Part shown: positions 9,010 through 17,930 of the stretch, one piece after another
How the letters are laid out: the number at the start of each line of letters is the position of its first letter
Numbering within the stretch: position 1 is the stretch's first letter
Source: Acidithiobacillus caldus ATCC 51756
GTDB taxonomy: Bacteria > Pseudomonadota > Gammaproteobacteria > Acidithiobacillales > Acidithiobacillaceae
Direction of reading: 5' to 3'
DNA length: 64,000 bases
Assembly (NCBI RefSeq): GCF_000175575.2
Contig: NZ_CP005986.1
Coordinates: forward strand, 1,371,549 to 1,435,548
Notes under the pieces: model-generated
The model's input: only the letters and a program-made list of their open reading frames with translations
Told to the model about the DNA's origin: nothing
The model's database searches: none
Made by a program: the position numbers and the translations under genes

Positions 9010-9315
9010 ACCGGCATGCCGGGTTTATGGGCAATACGGAACAGCGTGGTGCGCGTCTTATGCTTTTCACAGGACGCTCGAATGGCGCGAGATCGGTGCC
9101 CCATCCGCCTGTTGATGGCTATGGGTTGCGGGGTCTTCGGGTTCCTGCGAATAGCGGGCCGTATCGCTGCATGAGCATTAATTATTTCTTTAATATTTTC
9201 AAGTTCTGAATTTCTTCCGTCTGCATACAGGCGGTTTAGATATTATAAAAAATATCTGGAGTTCGGGGCAATCGTCGTCTATAGGTAAGGATACGTTGAC
9301 ACTGAGGAGTAAGCT
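9010..9315. other. Intergenic region with hairpin before HdeD-type gene
   Basis: No gene recognised over about 300 bases. It carries an AT-rich inverted repeat, AGATATT with AATATCT, at 9238-9257. GAGGAG at 9304-9309 is the ribosome binding site of the next gene. The hairpin could be a regulator site or leader structure. Confidence 0.4.
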
Positions 9316-9930
9316 ATGACGATAGATAAGACCGAAAGACCCGGCAGGTTGACCCTGTTCTCCTGGAAGCTGTTGTTCTTTCGTGGGCTGGCGGCTTTGG
9401 GATTTGTTTTGGCCGCGCTTTTGGATTTCCCGGCCACGATGTCGCTGTTGGTGTGGTTCTTCGTTGGTTATGTCTTTTTTGACGGGGTATATTCGGGGTT
9501 ACGGCTGATGCAACGAGGTACGGGCGTTTGTCCGCGCGTCCTGGTCGGCGTTAAAGCGATCCTGGGTATTGGTGCGGGTTGTGCCGTGCTGGTGCTCGCG
9601 TTGCGTGGTGCGCAGGTGCCCACCCTGATCACGATTTTTTCCTGGATTGCACTGGTTGGGGCGGTCGAGGGTTTGTGGGTACTGCGGAATGTCCAAAACA
9701 AGGAGCTCGTGCTCATCATTGGTTCCACGGCCTATTTGGCGTTGGCCGTTGCGTTACAAATGGTATTCGCCGTAGCGCAGACCGCCGGGGTCGAAATTTA
9801 CAGTTGGATCGTCATTGGATTTTCGGCGGCATTCGCTGCGGCAATGTTCGGTATGAGCTGGGCCATGCACCGGAATGCCTTGCATCGTAGTCCATTGGCG
9901 GGTAGGGGGACGCGGGCGCCGGTGGCTTAG
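9316..9930 (+). CDS. HdeD-type (DUF308) membrane protein
   Basis: Inner-membrane protein of 204 aa with about six hydrophobic segments and a short cytoplasmic N-terminus. Composition, length and the segment LVWFFVGYVFFDGVYSGL resemble HdeD, which in Escherichia coli is linked to acid resistance. ATG 9316 is preceded by GAGGAG. The C-terminus is basic (RNALHRSPLAGRGTRAP). It stands alone, with no acid-chaperone hdeAB beside it. An IS256 element sits 245 bases downstream. Family call is moderate; the acid-stress role is by analogy. Confidence 0.7.
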   Translation: MTIDKTERPGRLTLFSWKLLFFRGLAALGFVLAALLDFPATMSLLVWFFVGYVFFDGVYSGLRLMQRGTGVCPRVLVGVKAILGIGAGCAVLVLALRGAQVPTLITIFSWIALVGAVEGLWVLRNVQNKELVLIIGSTAYLALAVALQMVFAVAQTAGVEIYSWIVIGFSAAFAAAMFGMSWAMHRNALHRSPLAGRGTRAPVA

Positions 9931-10165
9931 GGGTCATCGCGCATCCGCTGCGCAGGTCGTTCAAGGCGTCTGGTTGGGTACGTCCCCGACGGGACGTTCG
10001 GTGAAGCCGGTACGTAGTGCGCCGTCGCAATCGGTTGAGCGGCGGCGTTTTGCTTTTGCAGCCGGGTGTGGCGCTTGGCGGTACGGCGCAGGGTTTGTTT
10101 GGATGCTGGGATCTGGGTTTGGCGACAGGCGAGTTCCGCTCGATGCGGGCTGGCACCGAGGGGGC

Positions 10166-10174
10166 GGTGTCAAT
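10166..10174. repeat. Left target-site duplication of IS256
   Basis: GGTGTCAAT directly precedes the left inverted repeat and recurs at 11596-11604. IS256 elements usually duplicate 8-9 bases. Confidence 0.8.
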
Positions 10175-11593
10175 GAGCTATGCTCGAATCTGGTGTACGG
10201 GAGGTCTACAACTAGCTTGAGGAGGGTGGCGCACTGTTGCTAGAAAAGGGTTTCTGGATCCGATTCGCAACGAATGAGGAGTGCGCCATGCAAGAGAGTA
10301 CTGGTTTCGACGGAGGAATGGGAGAGTTGGGCCTGAACATCGAGGGCTTATTGCGGCGGTCCGCGCGCCAGCTGATCCAACAGGCCATCGAGGGCGAGGT
10401 GCAGGTGCTGCTGGAGGAGTATGCCGCGGTACGCATGGTCGATGGTCGCCGGGCCGTCGTGCGGAATGGATATCTGCCGGAGCGGGAGATCCTGACAGCG
10501 GTCGGCCCCGTGCCTGTACAGGTCCCCAAGGTGCGAGACCGCTCCGGTTCGGGCGTGGTCTTCCGTTCTTCCCTGGTACCGCCCTACGTGCGCAAGTCGC
10601 GGACCGTGGCCGCAGCGCTCCCCTGGTTGTACCTGCACGGGGTATCGTCGGGACGGATGCACGAGGCGCTGTCTGTTCTCCTGGGCGAGGAGGCCAAGGG
10701 GCTTTCTCCGGCCGTGCTGGGACGCTTGAAAGTCGAATGGGCGCAAGAGCATGCCCAATGGCAGCGCCGGTCTCTACAGGGAAAACGCTACGCCTATTGG
10801 TGGGCCGACGGGGTCTATACCCAGCTGCGGGCGGAGGACGATCCCCGGATGTGTCTCTTGGTCATTATTGGCGTGACGGCCGAGGGCAAGAAGGAGGTCG
10901 TGGCGGTCACCGACGGTTTACGGGAGTCCAAAGCCTCCTGGCTAGAGATCCTGCGGGACTTGCGCGACCGCGGGCTGCAGGAGGCGCCACTACTGGCCAT
11001 AGGAGATGGGGCGATGGGTTTCTGGGCCGCCCTGGACGAGATTTACCCACAAACCCGTCATCAGCGCTGTTGGGTGCACAAGACGGCCAACATCCTCAAC
11101 GAGCTACCGAAGCGCCTTCAGGGGAAAGCCAAGGCCGCCCTGCAGGCGATCTGGATGGCCGACACCCGTGAAGCTGCGGAGAAAGCCTGGCAAGCCTTCG
11201 TGCGGGACTACCAGGCCAAATATCCCAGAGCGGTCGCAAAGCTCGAGAAGGACCGGGACGTGCTGCTGACCTTCTTCGACTTCCCGGCAGAGCACTGGCG
11301 GCATATCCGCAGCAGCAACGCCATCGAATCGACCTTCGCCACCGTACGGCAACGCAGCAGCCGCACTAAAAACTGTGTCTCTCGAGCCACTTTCCTTGGC
11401 CTGAGCTACAAGCTCATCCAGCAGGCAGAGAGACACTGGCGCGGGATTCAGCATCCGGAAAGACTGCGCGAGCTCTTTGCCGGGGTGACATTTGTCGATG
11501 GGATGCCTGCCAACGAAACCCGGCTGGATCCTCAACAGGACGCCGCCTGAATCGTGTTAGCAAATGCTCATACACCAATCTTGACCATAGCTC
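10175..11593 (+). mobile_element. Intact IS256-family insertion sequence
   Basis: Left end GAGCTATGCTCGAATCTGGT at 10175; right end, read on the minus strand from 11593, GAGCTATGGTCAAGATTGGT. The inverted repeats match over about 29 bases with several mismatches. A 9-base direct repeat flanks the element, with two extra bases on the right side. It contains one intact transposase and is the full-length relative of the decayed copy at 1-751. It is inserted upstream of cydAB in the same orientation. Confidence 0.85.
10288..11550 (+). CDS. IS256-family transposase
   Basis: Mutator-type DDE transposase of 420 aa from ATG 10288, behind GAGGAG; upstream in-frame codons from a TTG at 10237 are not needed. 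Asp in YWWADGVYTQL, Asp in LLAIGDGAMGFW and Glu in SSNAIESTFATVRQR are the expected catalytic positions, and CWVHKTANIL is the usual conserved Cys/His segment. No interruption is seen, so the element may be active. Confidence 0.9.
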   Translation: MQESTGFDGGMGELGLNIEGLLRRSARQLIQQAIEGEVQVLLEEYAAVRMVDGRRAVVRNGYLPEREILTAVGPVPVQVPKVRDRSGSGVVFRSSLVPPYVRKSRTVAAALPWLYLHGVSSGRMHEALSVLLGEEAKGLSPAVLGRLKVEWAQEHAQWQRRSLQGKRYAYWWADGVYTQLRAEDDPRMCLLVIIGVTAEGKKEVVAVTDGLRESKASWLEILRDLRDRGLQEAPLLAIGDGAMGFWAALDEIYPQTRHQRCWVHKTANILNELPKRLQGKAKAALQAIWMADTREAAEKAWQAFVRDYQAKYPRAVAKLEKDRDVLLTFFDFPAEHWRHIRSSNAIESTFATVRQRSSRTKNCVSRATFLGLSYKLIQQAERHWRGIQHPERLRELFAGVTFVDGMPANETRLDPQQDAA

Positions 11594-11595
11594 TT

Positions 11596-11604
11596 GGTGT
11601 CAAT
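11596..11604. repeat. Right target-site duplication of IS256
   Basis: GGTGTCAAT, identical to 10166-10174, two bases outside the right inverted repeat. Confidence 0.78.
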
Positions 11605-11770
11605 GATATAACTGCAGAGAATATCGGCTTTCAATAATAGAACTTGCCTGCCCGTGGACCGAGGACAAAACTATCACCGTGTTCAAGCAGCACGTGCTGC
11701 AAGCGGAGTCGGCAGGTGCATTTCGTGCCTGTTTGGTGTGTTTTGCGCGAACCCGGAAATAGGAGGTTGT

Positions 11771-13237
11771 ATGCTACTGGAAAACACCATGCCCGTGCTC
11801 CTCAGTCGTCTGGACTTTGCCTGGATCACGTCCATGCATATCCTCTGGACGCCGATGACCATCGGTATGTCCTGGCTGCTCTTCGCCCTGGAGATGGCCT
11901 GGCTCAAGACCGGTGACGAGCGCTGGTACAAGCTCAACCGCTTTTTCGAAAAGATCTTCATCATCAACTTCGGGGCCGGTGTGGCCACCGGTGTGACCAT
12001 GGAGATGGCCTTCGGCATCCTCTACGGTCCCTTCTCCCAGGCCGTGGGGCCCTTCTTCGGCAACATCCTGGGCTTTGAGACCATCACCGCCTTCATGTAC
12101 GAGGCTGGCTTCATCGGCCTCATGGTCTTCGGCTGGGGCAAGGTGAGCAAGGGCATGCACGCCTTTGCGACCTTCAACGTGGGCCTGTCCTCGACCCTGT
12201 CGGCCATGTGGATCCTGGTGGCCAACTCCTGGATGCAGAGTCCCAACGGTGTAGTCCTGAAGCATGGCCTGTTTCAGGTGACCAACTGGTGGCACGCCAT
12301 TCTCAATGACAACTTCGTCTGGGGCTTTCCGCACATGTGGGTGGCCTGCTTGGAGCTGGCGCTGTTCGTCTTCGCGGCGGTCTCTTCCTGGTTCATCCTG
12401 AAGAACCGCAATGCCGACCTCTTCACCAAGTTGCTGAAACCCACGCTCCTGGCGCTGCTCATTGTCACGCCCATCCAGATCTTCATCGGTGATACCCTGG
12501 GGCGCGATGTGGCCATGACGCAGCCGACCTCCCTGGCGGCCATGGAAGGGCACTACCATACCTACCTGCCCAACGGTAAGGTCAATACGGGCTGGCACCT
12601 CATCGCTTTCCCCAACGCCAAGAACGATGGCAACAGCTTCGCCATCACCATTCCCCACGTCCTGAGTCTCTTGGAGACCCACACCTGGAACGGCAAGGTG
12701 ACGGGCATGGACAGCTTCCCGGCCAAGGATCGCCCCGATGTCTGGGTACCCTTCTATGCCTTCCGGGCCATGGTGGCCATTGGCTTCTTCCTGTTCTTCG
12801 TGGCCCTGTGGGGCAACTGGCTGCGCCTGCGTGGGCAGTTCAACGCCCAGGCCCTGCGCAAGCATCCCTGGTTCTTGCGTTCCGTGGTGTTCTCGGGCTT
12901 CCTGCCCTATCTCGCCATCTGGTGCGGTTGGTGGACGCGTGAAATCGGTCGGCAGCCCTGGGTCGTCTACAACCTCATGCGCACCTATCAGGGCGTGAGC
13001 CACATGTCCGTGGGGCAGGAGATCTTCTGGTTCACGGGCTACATCGTCTTTGAGCTCGTCGTGTGGAGTGGCGCCTGGTACTTCTTCAGCCGCGTCATTC
13101 GCAAGGGTGCAGACGACATCGCGCCGTCGGAGTCCTTGTTCCACCATCCGGATGCGGGGGAGACCGATGCCGGTCGGGCAGGAGGCGGCTTTGCCAAGCC
13201 CACGTTTGCCAAGCCCACGATGGATAAGAGCCGCTAA
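11771..13237 (+). CDS. cydA: Cytochrome bd ubiquinol oxidase subunit I
   Basis: Subunit I (488 aa) of the quinol-oxidising terminal oxidase in the inner membrane; it binds haems b558, b595 and d. ATG 11771 is chosen because AGGAGG lies directly ahead and translation starts MLLENTMPVLLSRLDFAW, as in the family; an upstream TTG-initiated extension is not credible. Family blocks include SMHILWTPMTIGMSWLL, the GRQPW segment and the TYQGVSHMS region. The loop between helices is short, typical of bd oxidases with a short Q-loop (CIO-like). It is followed at 77 bases by cydB. The gene lies just behind an IS256 insertion, which may have replaced or altered its promoter. Confidence 0.93.
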   Translation: MLLENTMPVLLSRLDFAWITSMHILWTPMTIGMSWLLFALEMAWLKTGDERWYKLNRFFEKIFIINFGAGVATGVTMEMAFGILYGPFSQAVGPFFGNILGFETITAFMYEAGFIGLMVFGWGKVSKGMHAFATFNVGLSSTLSAMWILVANSWMQSPNGVVLKHGLFQVTNWWHAILNDNFVWGFPHMWVACLELALFVFAAVSSWFILKNRNADLFTKLLKPTLLALLIVTPIQIFIGDTLGRDVAMTQPTSLAAMEGHYHTYLPNGKVNTGWHLIAFPNAKNDGNSFAITIPHVLSLLETHTWNGKVTGMDSFPAKDRPDVWVPFYAFRAMVAIGFFLFFVALWGNWLRLRGQFNAQALRKHPWFLRSVVFSGFLPYLAIWCGWWTREIGRQPWVVYNLMRTYQGVSHMSVGQEIFWFTGYIVFELVVWSGAWYFFSRVIRKGADDIAPSESLFHHPDAGETDAGRAGGGFAKPTFAKPTMDKSR

Positions 13238-13314
13238 CCGCGGCGTGGGGCAGTTCCGGTCGGGAGGCATCGGTGAGGTGCCCCCGGCCACACCAGAATA
13301 CGGAGGAATAGCAA

Positions 13315-14409
13315 ATGGGAATTGCAGGTCAAGTGACGCATATCGTTTCTGCGCTGTCGACGTGGTGGTGGTTACTGCTCTGTCTGATGTTCCTGTTGTA
13401 CATTGGTCTCGATGGGGCCGATCTGGGCGCCGGGATTTTCGCGCTCTTCTCCAAAGATGAGGAAGAGCGGGGCGCCATCATGGCCTCCATGGCCGGCTTT
13501 TGGGACGGTAACGAGACCTGGCTCGTGGTAGCCGGCGGGGTCCTTTTCGGCGCTTTTCCCTTGGTGTATGGATCGGCCTTCAACTACCTCATGATTCCGC
13601 TGGCGGTTGCCTTGTGGGCGATCATTTCCCGCGCCATTGCCTTTGAATTTCACGTGCACGCCATCGGCTCCAAGCGGTTTTGGGGATGGATGTTTGCCGG
13701 TGGTAGCCTGGTGGCTCCCTTTGGTGCTGGCGTGGCCCTGGGTGCTGCCTTGCAAGGCTTTCCTATGGCCCATGGTATGGCGCTCGAGTCGGTTCCCGGG
13801 GCCCATGCCAGCGCTTTCGATGCGGTACCGCACTTCTCGGGCAATGCGCTGAGTTTTCTGTCGCCCTTTTCGCTGTGGACCGGCGTTGGGGCTGTTGTCG
13901 CCGCAAGCCTCGCGGGTGGGCTCTATCTCTGCGCCCGATTCCTGCCTGGAGATCCCATTCACCAGCGGGCCAAAGCCTGGACCAGCGGGTTTTCGCTGGT
14001 GGCGCTCGCGGCAATCGCCGTAACGCTCATTTGGTCCTACGCCATCTTCCCCTGGGCGGCAGCCAAATGGACCGGTCCCGACTGGTGGTTTTGGCTTGCC
14101 TGGCTGGTGATCATCCTGGGGTTTGCCTACAAGTCCATGATGGCCCACGCAGAACAGCGCGACTTTACCGCACTGCTCTGGGGGGAAGGGGTGGTCGCCC
14201 AACTCTGGATTGCTCTGTGGGCGACGATGTACCCCTACATCGTGCCCGAAACCTGGACGATCCAGTCCGCAGCGAATCCAGCCAATTCCTTGGCCGTCTT
14301 TACCCTGTTTATGACCGGATTCGTCCCGGTGATGATCTTGTACAACTGGTATCAGATCTGGGTTTTCCGCGGGCGTTTCACCAAGAAGAGTGTGTACGGA
14401 GGGCACTGA
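13315..14409 (+). CDS. cydB: Cytochrome bd ubiquinol oxidase subunit II
   Basis: Subunit II (364 aa), about nine helices, the partner of CydA. ATG 13315 is preceded by GGAGGAATAG. Family motifs at the N-terminus are LYIGLDGADLGAGI and FWDGNETWLVVAGGVLFGAFP. The C-terminus (RGRFTKKSVYGGH) looks complete. With the SoeABC-like enzyme encoded next, it provides a quinone-linked route to oxygen at low oxygen pressure. No cydX or cydDC is seen nearby. Confidence 0.93.
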   Translation: MGIAGQVTHIVSALSTWWWLLLCLMFLLYIGLDGADLGAGIFALFSKDEEERGAIMASMAGFWDGNETWLVVAGGVLFGAFPLVYGSAFNYLMIPLAVALWAIISRAIAFEFHVHAIGSKRFWGWMFAGGSLVAPFGAGVALGAALQGFPMAHGMALESVPGAHASAFDAVPHFSGNALSFLSPFSLWTGVGAVVAASLAGGLYLCARFLPGDPIHQRAKAWTSGFSLVALAAIAVTLIWSYAIFPWAAAKWTGPDWWFWLAWLVIILGFAYKSMMAHAEQRDFTALLWGEGVVAQLWIALWATMYPYIVPETWTIQSAANPANSLAVFTLFMTGFVPVMILYNWYQIWVFRGRFTKKSVYGGH

Positions 14410-14548
14410 AGGCTGGTGATCTGGTGGACAGTACCGGGCCGTTTTTCCCGGGGCTTCGGAACCCATGGGCTGTCCATCCGGTCGTAGCCTGAGCACACGA
14501 CGACCCATGTGCACAATCCGTGCTCCCATCCTATCGTTGAGGTGACCC

Positions 14549-14875
14549 ATGCAGTTGCCGTATTTTCGCTTCGATCCGCACAGCTTCATTCTGCGGGACT
14601 GGTTGGCGCTGGACCGAACCGTATTGGCGAATGAGCGGACCTTTTTGGCCTATACGCGTACGGCACTGACCTTGGTGCTTGCGGGCCTCACCTTCATTCG
14701 GTTTTTCGGTCCCGATTTTTGGGCGATTTTGGGCTACGCCGCCTTGACCGTGGGTGTGGCGTTGTGGCTGCTCGGGTTAAAACGCTATCGCACGATGCTG
14801 GAACATTACCGGGCGCTCCTCCCGGAAGAGGAGCGAGCCCTGAGCCCCGAATCCCAACGGCAGGGGATTTCGTGA
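14549..14875 (+). CDS. DUF202 (YidH-like) membrane protein 1
   Basis: Small membrane protein of 108 aa with two helices after a conserved front part: ILRDWLALDRTVLANERTFL, then YTRTALTL. The NERTFLAYTRTAL stretch is the DUF202 signature; the preceding LRDWLAxDRT is shared with two further DUF202 proteins at 20305 and 20619. GAGGTG precedes the ATG. It sits between cydB and the soeA-like gene. Function unknown; the neighbourhood suggests a membrane accessory role for the respiratory enzymes. Confidence 0.75.
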   Translation: MQLPYFRFDPHSFILRDWLALDRTVLANERTFLAYTRTALTLVLAGLTFIRFFGPDFWAILGYAALTVGVALWLLGLKRYRTMLEHYRALLPEEERALSPESQRQGIS

Positions 14876-14928
14876 ACGAAACGGAGCAGCGGTCGTGGGT
14901 ACGTGCGTGATATTCGAAATACGAAAGG

Positions 14929-14960
14929 CTACATTCTCAGATCGAATTGGCAATATGTAG
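14929..14960. promoter_or_regulatory. Dyad upstream of the soeA-like gene
   Basis: CTACAT at 14929-14934 and ATGTAG at 14955-14960 form a spaced inverted repeat, and TATTCGAAATA at 14911-14921 is a second short dyad. The spacing could suit a LysR-type dimer, and a LysR gene lies at the end of the block. This is a candidate only. Confidence 0.35.
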
Positions 14961-15005
14961 TCATCTGCACCACAATGCAACCTATATGCAAAGGAGACGT
15001 AGTCG

Positions 15006-17870
15006 ATGAGCGAAACGATCACCGTATTTGAGGACCATTCCAAACAACGGATCGAGTATTCGACGTGTTACATGTGTGCCTGTCGCTGTGGCATCAAGGT
15101 GACCGTAGAGAATAACAACATTCGTTTCATTCAGGGTAATCGTGAGCACCCAACGAACCGTGGGGTGCTCTGCGCAAAAGGTTCGGCGGGCATCATGAAG
15201 CAGAATTCGCCCGCCAAACTGCACCATCCCTTATTGCGCAAGCCGGGGACGGCCCGCGGTGCGGGTGAGTTCGTACCCATATCCTGGAATGAAGCTCTGG
15301 ATATGCTGACCAAACGGTTGCAACATATTCGCTCCACCGATCCCAATCGTCTCGCTTTCTTCACCGGGCGCGATCAAATGCAGGCGCTCACCGGCTTGTG
15401 GGCACAGCAGTTTGGCACACTCAATTGGGCTGCGCACGGCGGATTCTGTTCCGTCAATATGGCCGCTGGCGGACTCTATATGATGCCGTTTGCGTTTTGG
15501 GAATTCGGGGATCCCGATTGGGACCGTACCAAATACTTCATGCTGTGGGGAGTGGCGGAAGATCACGCGTCCAATCCCATCAAAATCGCGTTGGAGGGGC
15601 TGAAGCGGCGCGGTGCCAAATTCGTTGCCGTCAATCCCGCACGCACCGGGTATCAGGCGATTGCCGACGAATGGGTCGCCATTCGCCCCGGTACCGACGG
15701 ACTGCTCGCATTGTCCATGGTGCACGTACTCCTCAAGCACGAACTGTTCGATTGGGATTTCCTGATTCGCTATACGAACGCTCCGTTCCTGGTCATTCAG
15801 CATCCCGGTCACAGCGATGACGGGCTGTTCTGGCGTACCGAAAGCGGCGAGCCCTATGCCTGGGATATGTGCCAGAAAACGTTTGTGACCGGGACGGATG
15901 CGGGCATCGCGCCCTCGCTGTTGGGGGATTATCAAACCCCGGATGGGAAGACGGTCAAGACGGTCTTCTCCGTGCTCGCGGAGAAATATCTGGACGAAGC
16001 GTACGCGCCGGAGCGGGTTGCCGAGACCACGGGGGTTCCGGCGGAAACCATCGAACGGTTGGCGCTCGAGATGGCGCACGTGGCGTTCGAGGAGACGATC
16101 GAAATCGCCTGTGAGTGGACCGACTGGGCAGGGCGCAAGCACGATCGCTTCATCGGGCGTCCCGTCTCGATGTACGCCATGCGCGGTGTGTCGGCCCACT
16201 CCAACGGCTTTCAATCGGCTCGCGCCATTCACCTGCTTCAGATTCTATTGGGCACCATCGACTGCCCTGGGGGCTTCTGTGCGAAGCCGCCGTACCCCAA
16301 GCCTGTTCCGCCGCCCATCAAGCCTGCGCAGCACAGCGCGCCGAATACGCCGCTCAAATCCTCTCCCTTGGGCTATCCCACGGCACCCGAGGATCTCGTC
16401 ATCGACGAACAGGGCCGTCCGAAGCGGATCGACAAGGCGTTTTCCTGGGAATCGCCATTGGCCATTCAAGGCCTCTTGCACATGGTGATCACCAACGCCC
16501 ACAACTACGATCCCTATCGGATCGATACCTTGATGTTGTTCATGGCGAATATGGCCTGGAACAGCAGTATGAATACCGCAGAGATCCAGAAAATGCTGGT
16601 GGCGAAGGATCCGGAGGACGGGGAGTATCGCATTCCGTTCATTGTCGTATCGGATGCCTTCCATTCGGAGATGGTCAACTTTGCCGATCTCGTGTTGCCG
16701 GATACGACCTACCTCGAGCGGTACGATACGCTGTCGATGCTGGATCGTCCGATTTCCGAGACAGACGCTGTCTGCGACTCCATACGCCATCCTATCCTAG
16801 AGCCCAATCGGGATGTGCGTGCTTGGCAGGAGGTGTTGGTGGATCTCGCCGGGCGACTGGGTTTCCCGGCGTTCGTCAATGCCAAGGGTGAGCCGCGTTA
16901 TAAGGGGTATAAGGACTTCATCGTGTACTACGAGAAGGAACCCGGTATCGGATTTCTTTCGGGGTGGCGGGGAGAGAAGGGGGACCAGCATCTGCGCGGT
17001 GCGCCCAATCCGAAGCAGTGGGAGGCCTACATCGAGCACAAAAGTTTCTTCCAGTATCACTTGCCGATGTCCCTACGCTACTTCCGCTCGGCGAACAAGG
17101 ATTATCTCGAGTTTGCCGTAGAGGCCGGATATATCCCCGAGGCGAAGCCCATTCTGATCGAGCTCTACTCGGAGCCGCTGCAGAAATTCCGTCTGGCGGG
17201 GCTCGGTCTCTACGATGGTCCGCAGCCCAAGGATCCCGTGGACCGGGAGCGTTTGGCGACCTATTTCGATCCTCTGCCGATCTGGTACGAACCGCTGGAG
17301 CAGCAGCGAGTCGATGCCGAGGAGTATCCCTTCTTCGCCGTCAACCAGCGGCCGATGATGATGTACCACTCCTGGGACAGTCAGAATGCCTGGCTGCGGC
17401 AAATCATCGCGCAAAATTATCTGTACATGAATCGGGAGCGCGGTGAGCAGATGGGCATCAAAGACCAGTCCTGGGTTTGGGTGGAGAGTCACAACGGCAA
17501 GATCCGGGTGCAAGTGAAGTTGATCGAGGGGTGTCAACACAACACCGTGTGGACGTGGAATGCCATTGGTAAGCAATCGGGCGCCTGGGGCTTGACCCCC
17601 GATGCACCGGAAGCGACTCGGGGATTTTTGATGAACCACCTCATTTCGGAGCTCTTACCGGATAAGCAGGGAGAACGCCGACTGACGAACTCCGATCCCA
17701 TCACGGGGCAGGCGGCGTGGTACGACCTGCGGGTGCGGGTCTATCCGGCAGCTCCGGGCGAGGAGGGGGTGTGGCCCACATTCCCGACCATCAAACCGCT
17801 GCCGGAGGAACCGAAACAGCCGGATCGGTTGCGTTATCACACCCACAATCCGGTCAACCTCAAATCCTGA
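15006..17870 (+). CDS. soeA: SoeA-like molybdopterin oxidoreductase, catalytic subunit
   Basis: Molybdopterin-guanine-dinucleotide enzyme of the DMSO-reductase superfamily, 954 aa. The N-terminal [4Fe-4S] motif is Cys21-x2-Cys24-x3-Cys28-x27-Cys56. There is no twin-arginine or other signal peptide, so it should stay in the cytoplasm. With the FeS subunit and DmsC-like anchor that follow, and with this size, it fits the cytoplasmic sulfite:quinone oxidoreductase SoeABC, which oxidises sulfite to sulfate. Polysulfide and thiosulfate reductases normally carry a Tat signal and an NrfD anchor, which argues against them. AAAGGAGA precedes ATG 15006. Substrate assignment is inference from architecture and genomic context. 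Confidence 0.7.
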   Translation: MSETITVFEDHSKQRIEYSTCYMCACRCGIKVTVENNNIRFIQGNREHPTNRGVLCAKGSAGIMKQNSPAKLHHPLLRKPGTARGAGEFVPISWNEALDMLTKRLQHIRSTDPNRLAFFTGRDQMQALTGLWAQQFGTLNWAAHGGFCSVNMAAGGLYMMPFAFWEFGDPDWDRTKYFMLWGVAEDHASNPIKIALEGLKRRGAKFVAVNPARTGYQAIADEWVAIRPGTDGLLALSMVHVLLKHELFDWDFLIRYTNAPFLVIQHPGHSDDGLFWRTESGEPYAWDMCQKTFVTGTDAGIAPSLLGDYQTPDGKTVKTVFSVLAEKYLDEAYAPERVAETTGVPAETIERLALEMAHVAFEETIEIACEWTDWAGRKHDRFIGRPVSMYAMRGVSAHSNGFQSARAIHLLQILLGTIDCPGGFCAKPPYPKPVPPPIKPAQHSAPNTPLKSSPLGYPTAPEDLVIDEQGRPKRIDKAFSWESPLAIQGLLHMVITNAHNYDPYRIDTLMLFMANMAWNSSMNTAEIQKMLVAKDPEDGEYRIPFIVVSDAFHSEMVNFADLVLPDTTYLERYDTLSMLDRPISETDAVCDSIRHPILEPNRDVRAWQEVLVDLAGRLGFPAFVNAKGEPRYKGYKDFIVYYEKEPGIGFLSGWRGEKGDQHLRGAPNPKQWEAYIEHKSFFQYHLPMSLRYFRSANKDYLEFAVEAGYIPEAKPILIELYSEPLQKFRLAGLGLYDGPQPKDPVDRERLATYFDPLPIWYEPLEQQRVDAEEYPFFAVNQRPMMMYHSWDSQNAWLRQIIAQNYLYMNRERGEQMGIKDQSWVWVESHNGKIRVQVKLIEGCQHNTVWTWNAIGKQSGAWGLTPDAPEATRGFLMNHLISELLPDKQGERRLTNSDPITGQAAWYDLRVRVYPAAPGEEGVWPTFPTIKPLPEEPKQPDRLRYHTHNPVNLKS

Positions 17871-17930
17871 CCGGGATCTGAGGGACCCTGGCTCCCCAGA
17901 GGGGAGCTCGATGGAATCATGGAGGTTCGT

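Noticed and set aside
9875-10243. Small open frames between the HdeD-type gene and the IS256 element
   Set aside because: Several overlapping short frames on both strands without ribosome sites or features.
11774-13291. A 505-residue open frame antisense to cydA
   Set aside because: Its frame mirrors cydA codons, composition is rich in Gly, His, Asp and Glu without fold patterns, and cydA has a good start and family motifs.
13372-14589. A 405-residue open frame antisense to cydB
   Set aside because: Same reason: a shadow of a long GC-rich membrane gene with no ribosome site or recognisable domain.
15231-16232. A 333-residue antisense frame in soeA
   Set aside because: Mirrors the coding frame of soeA and lacks any domain features.
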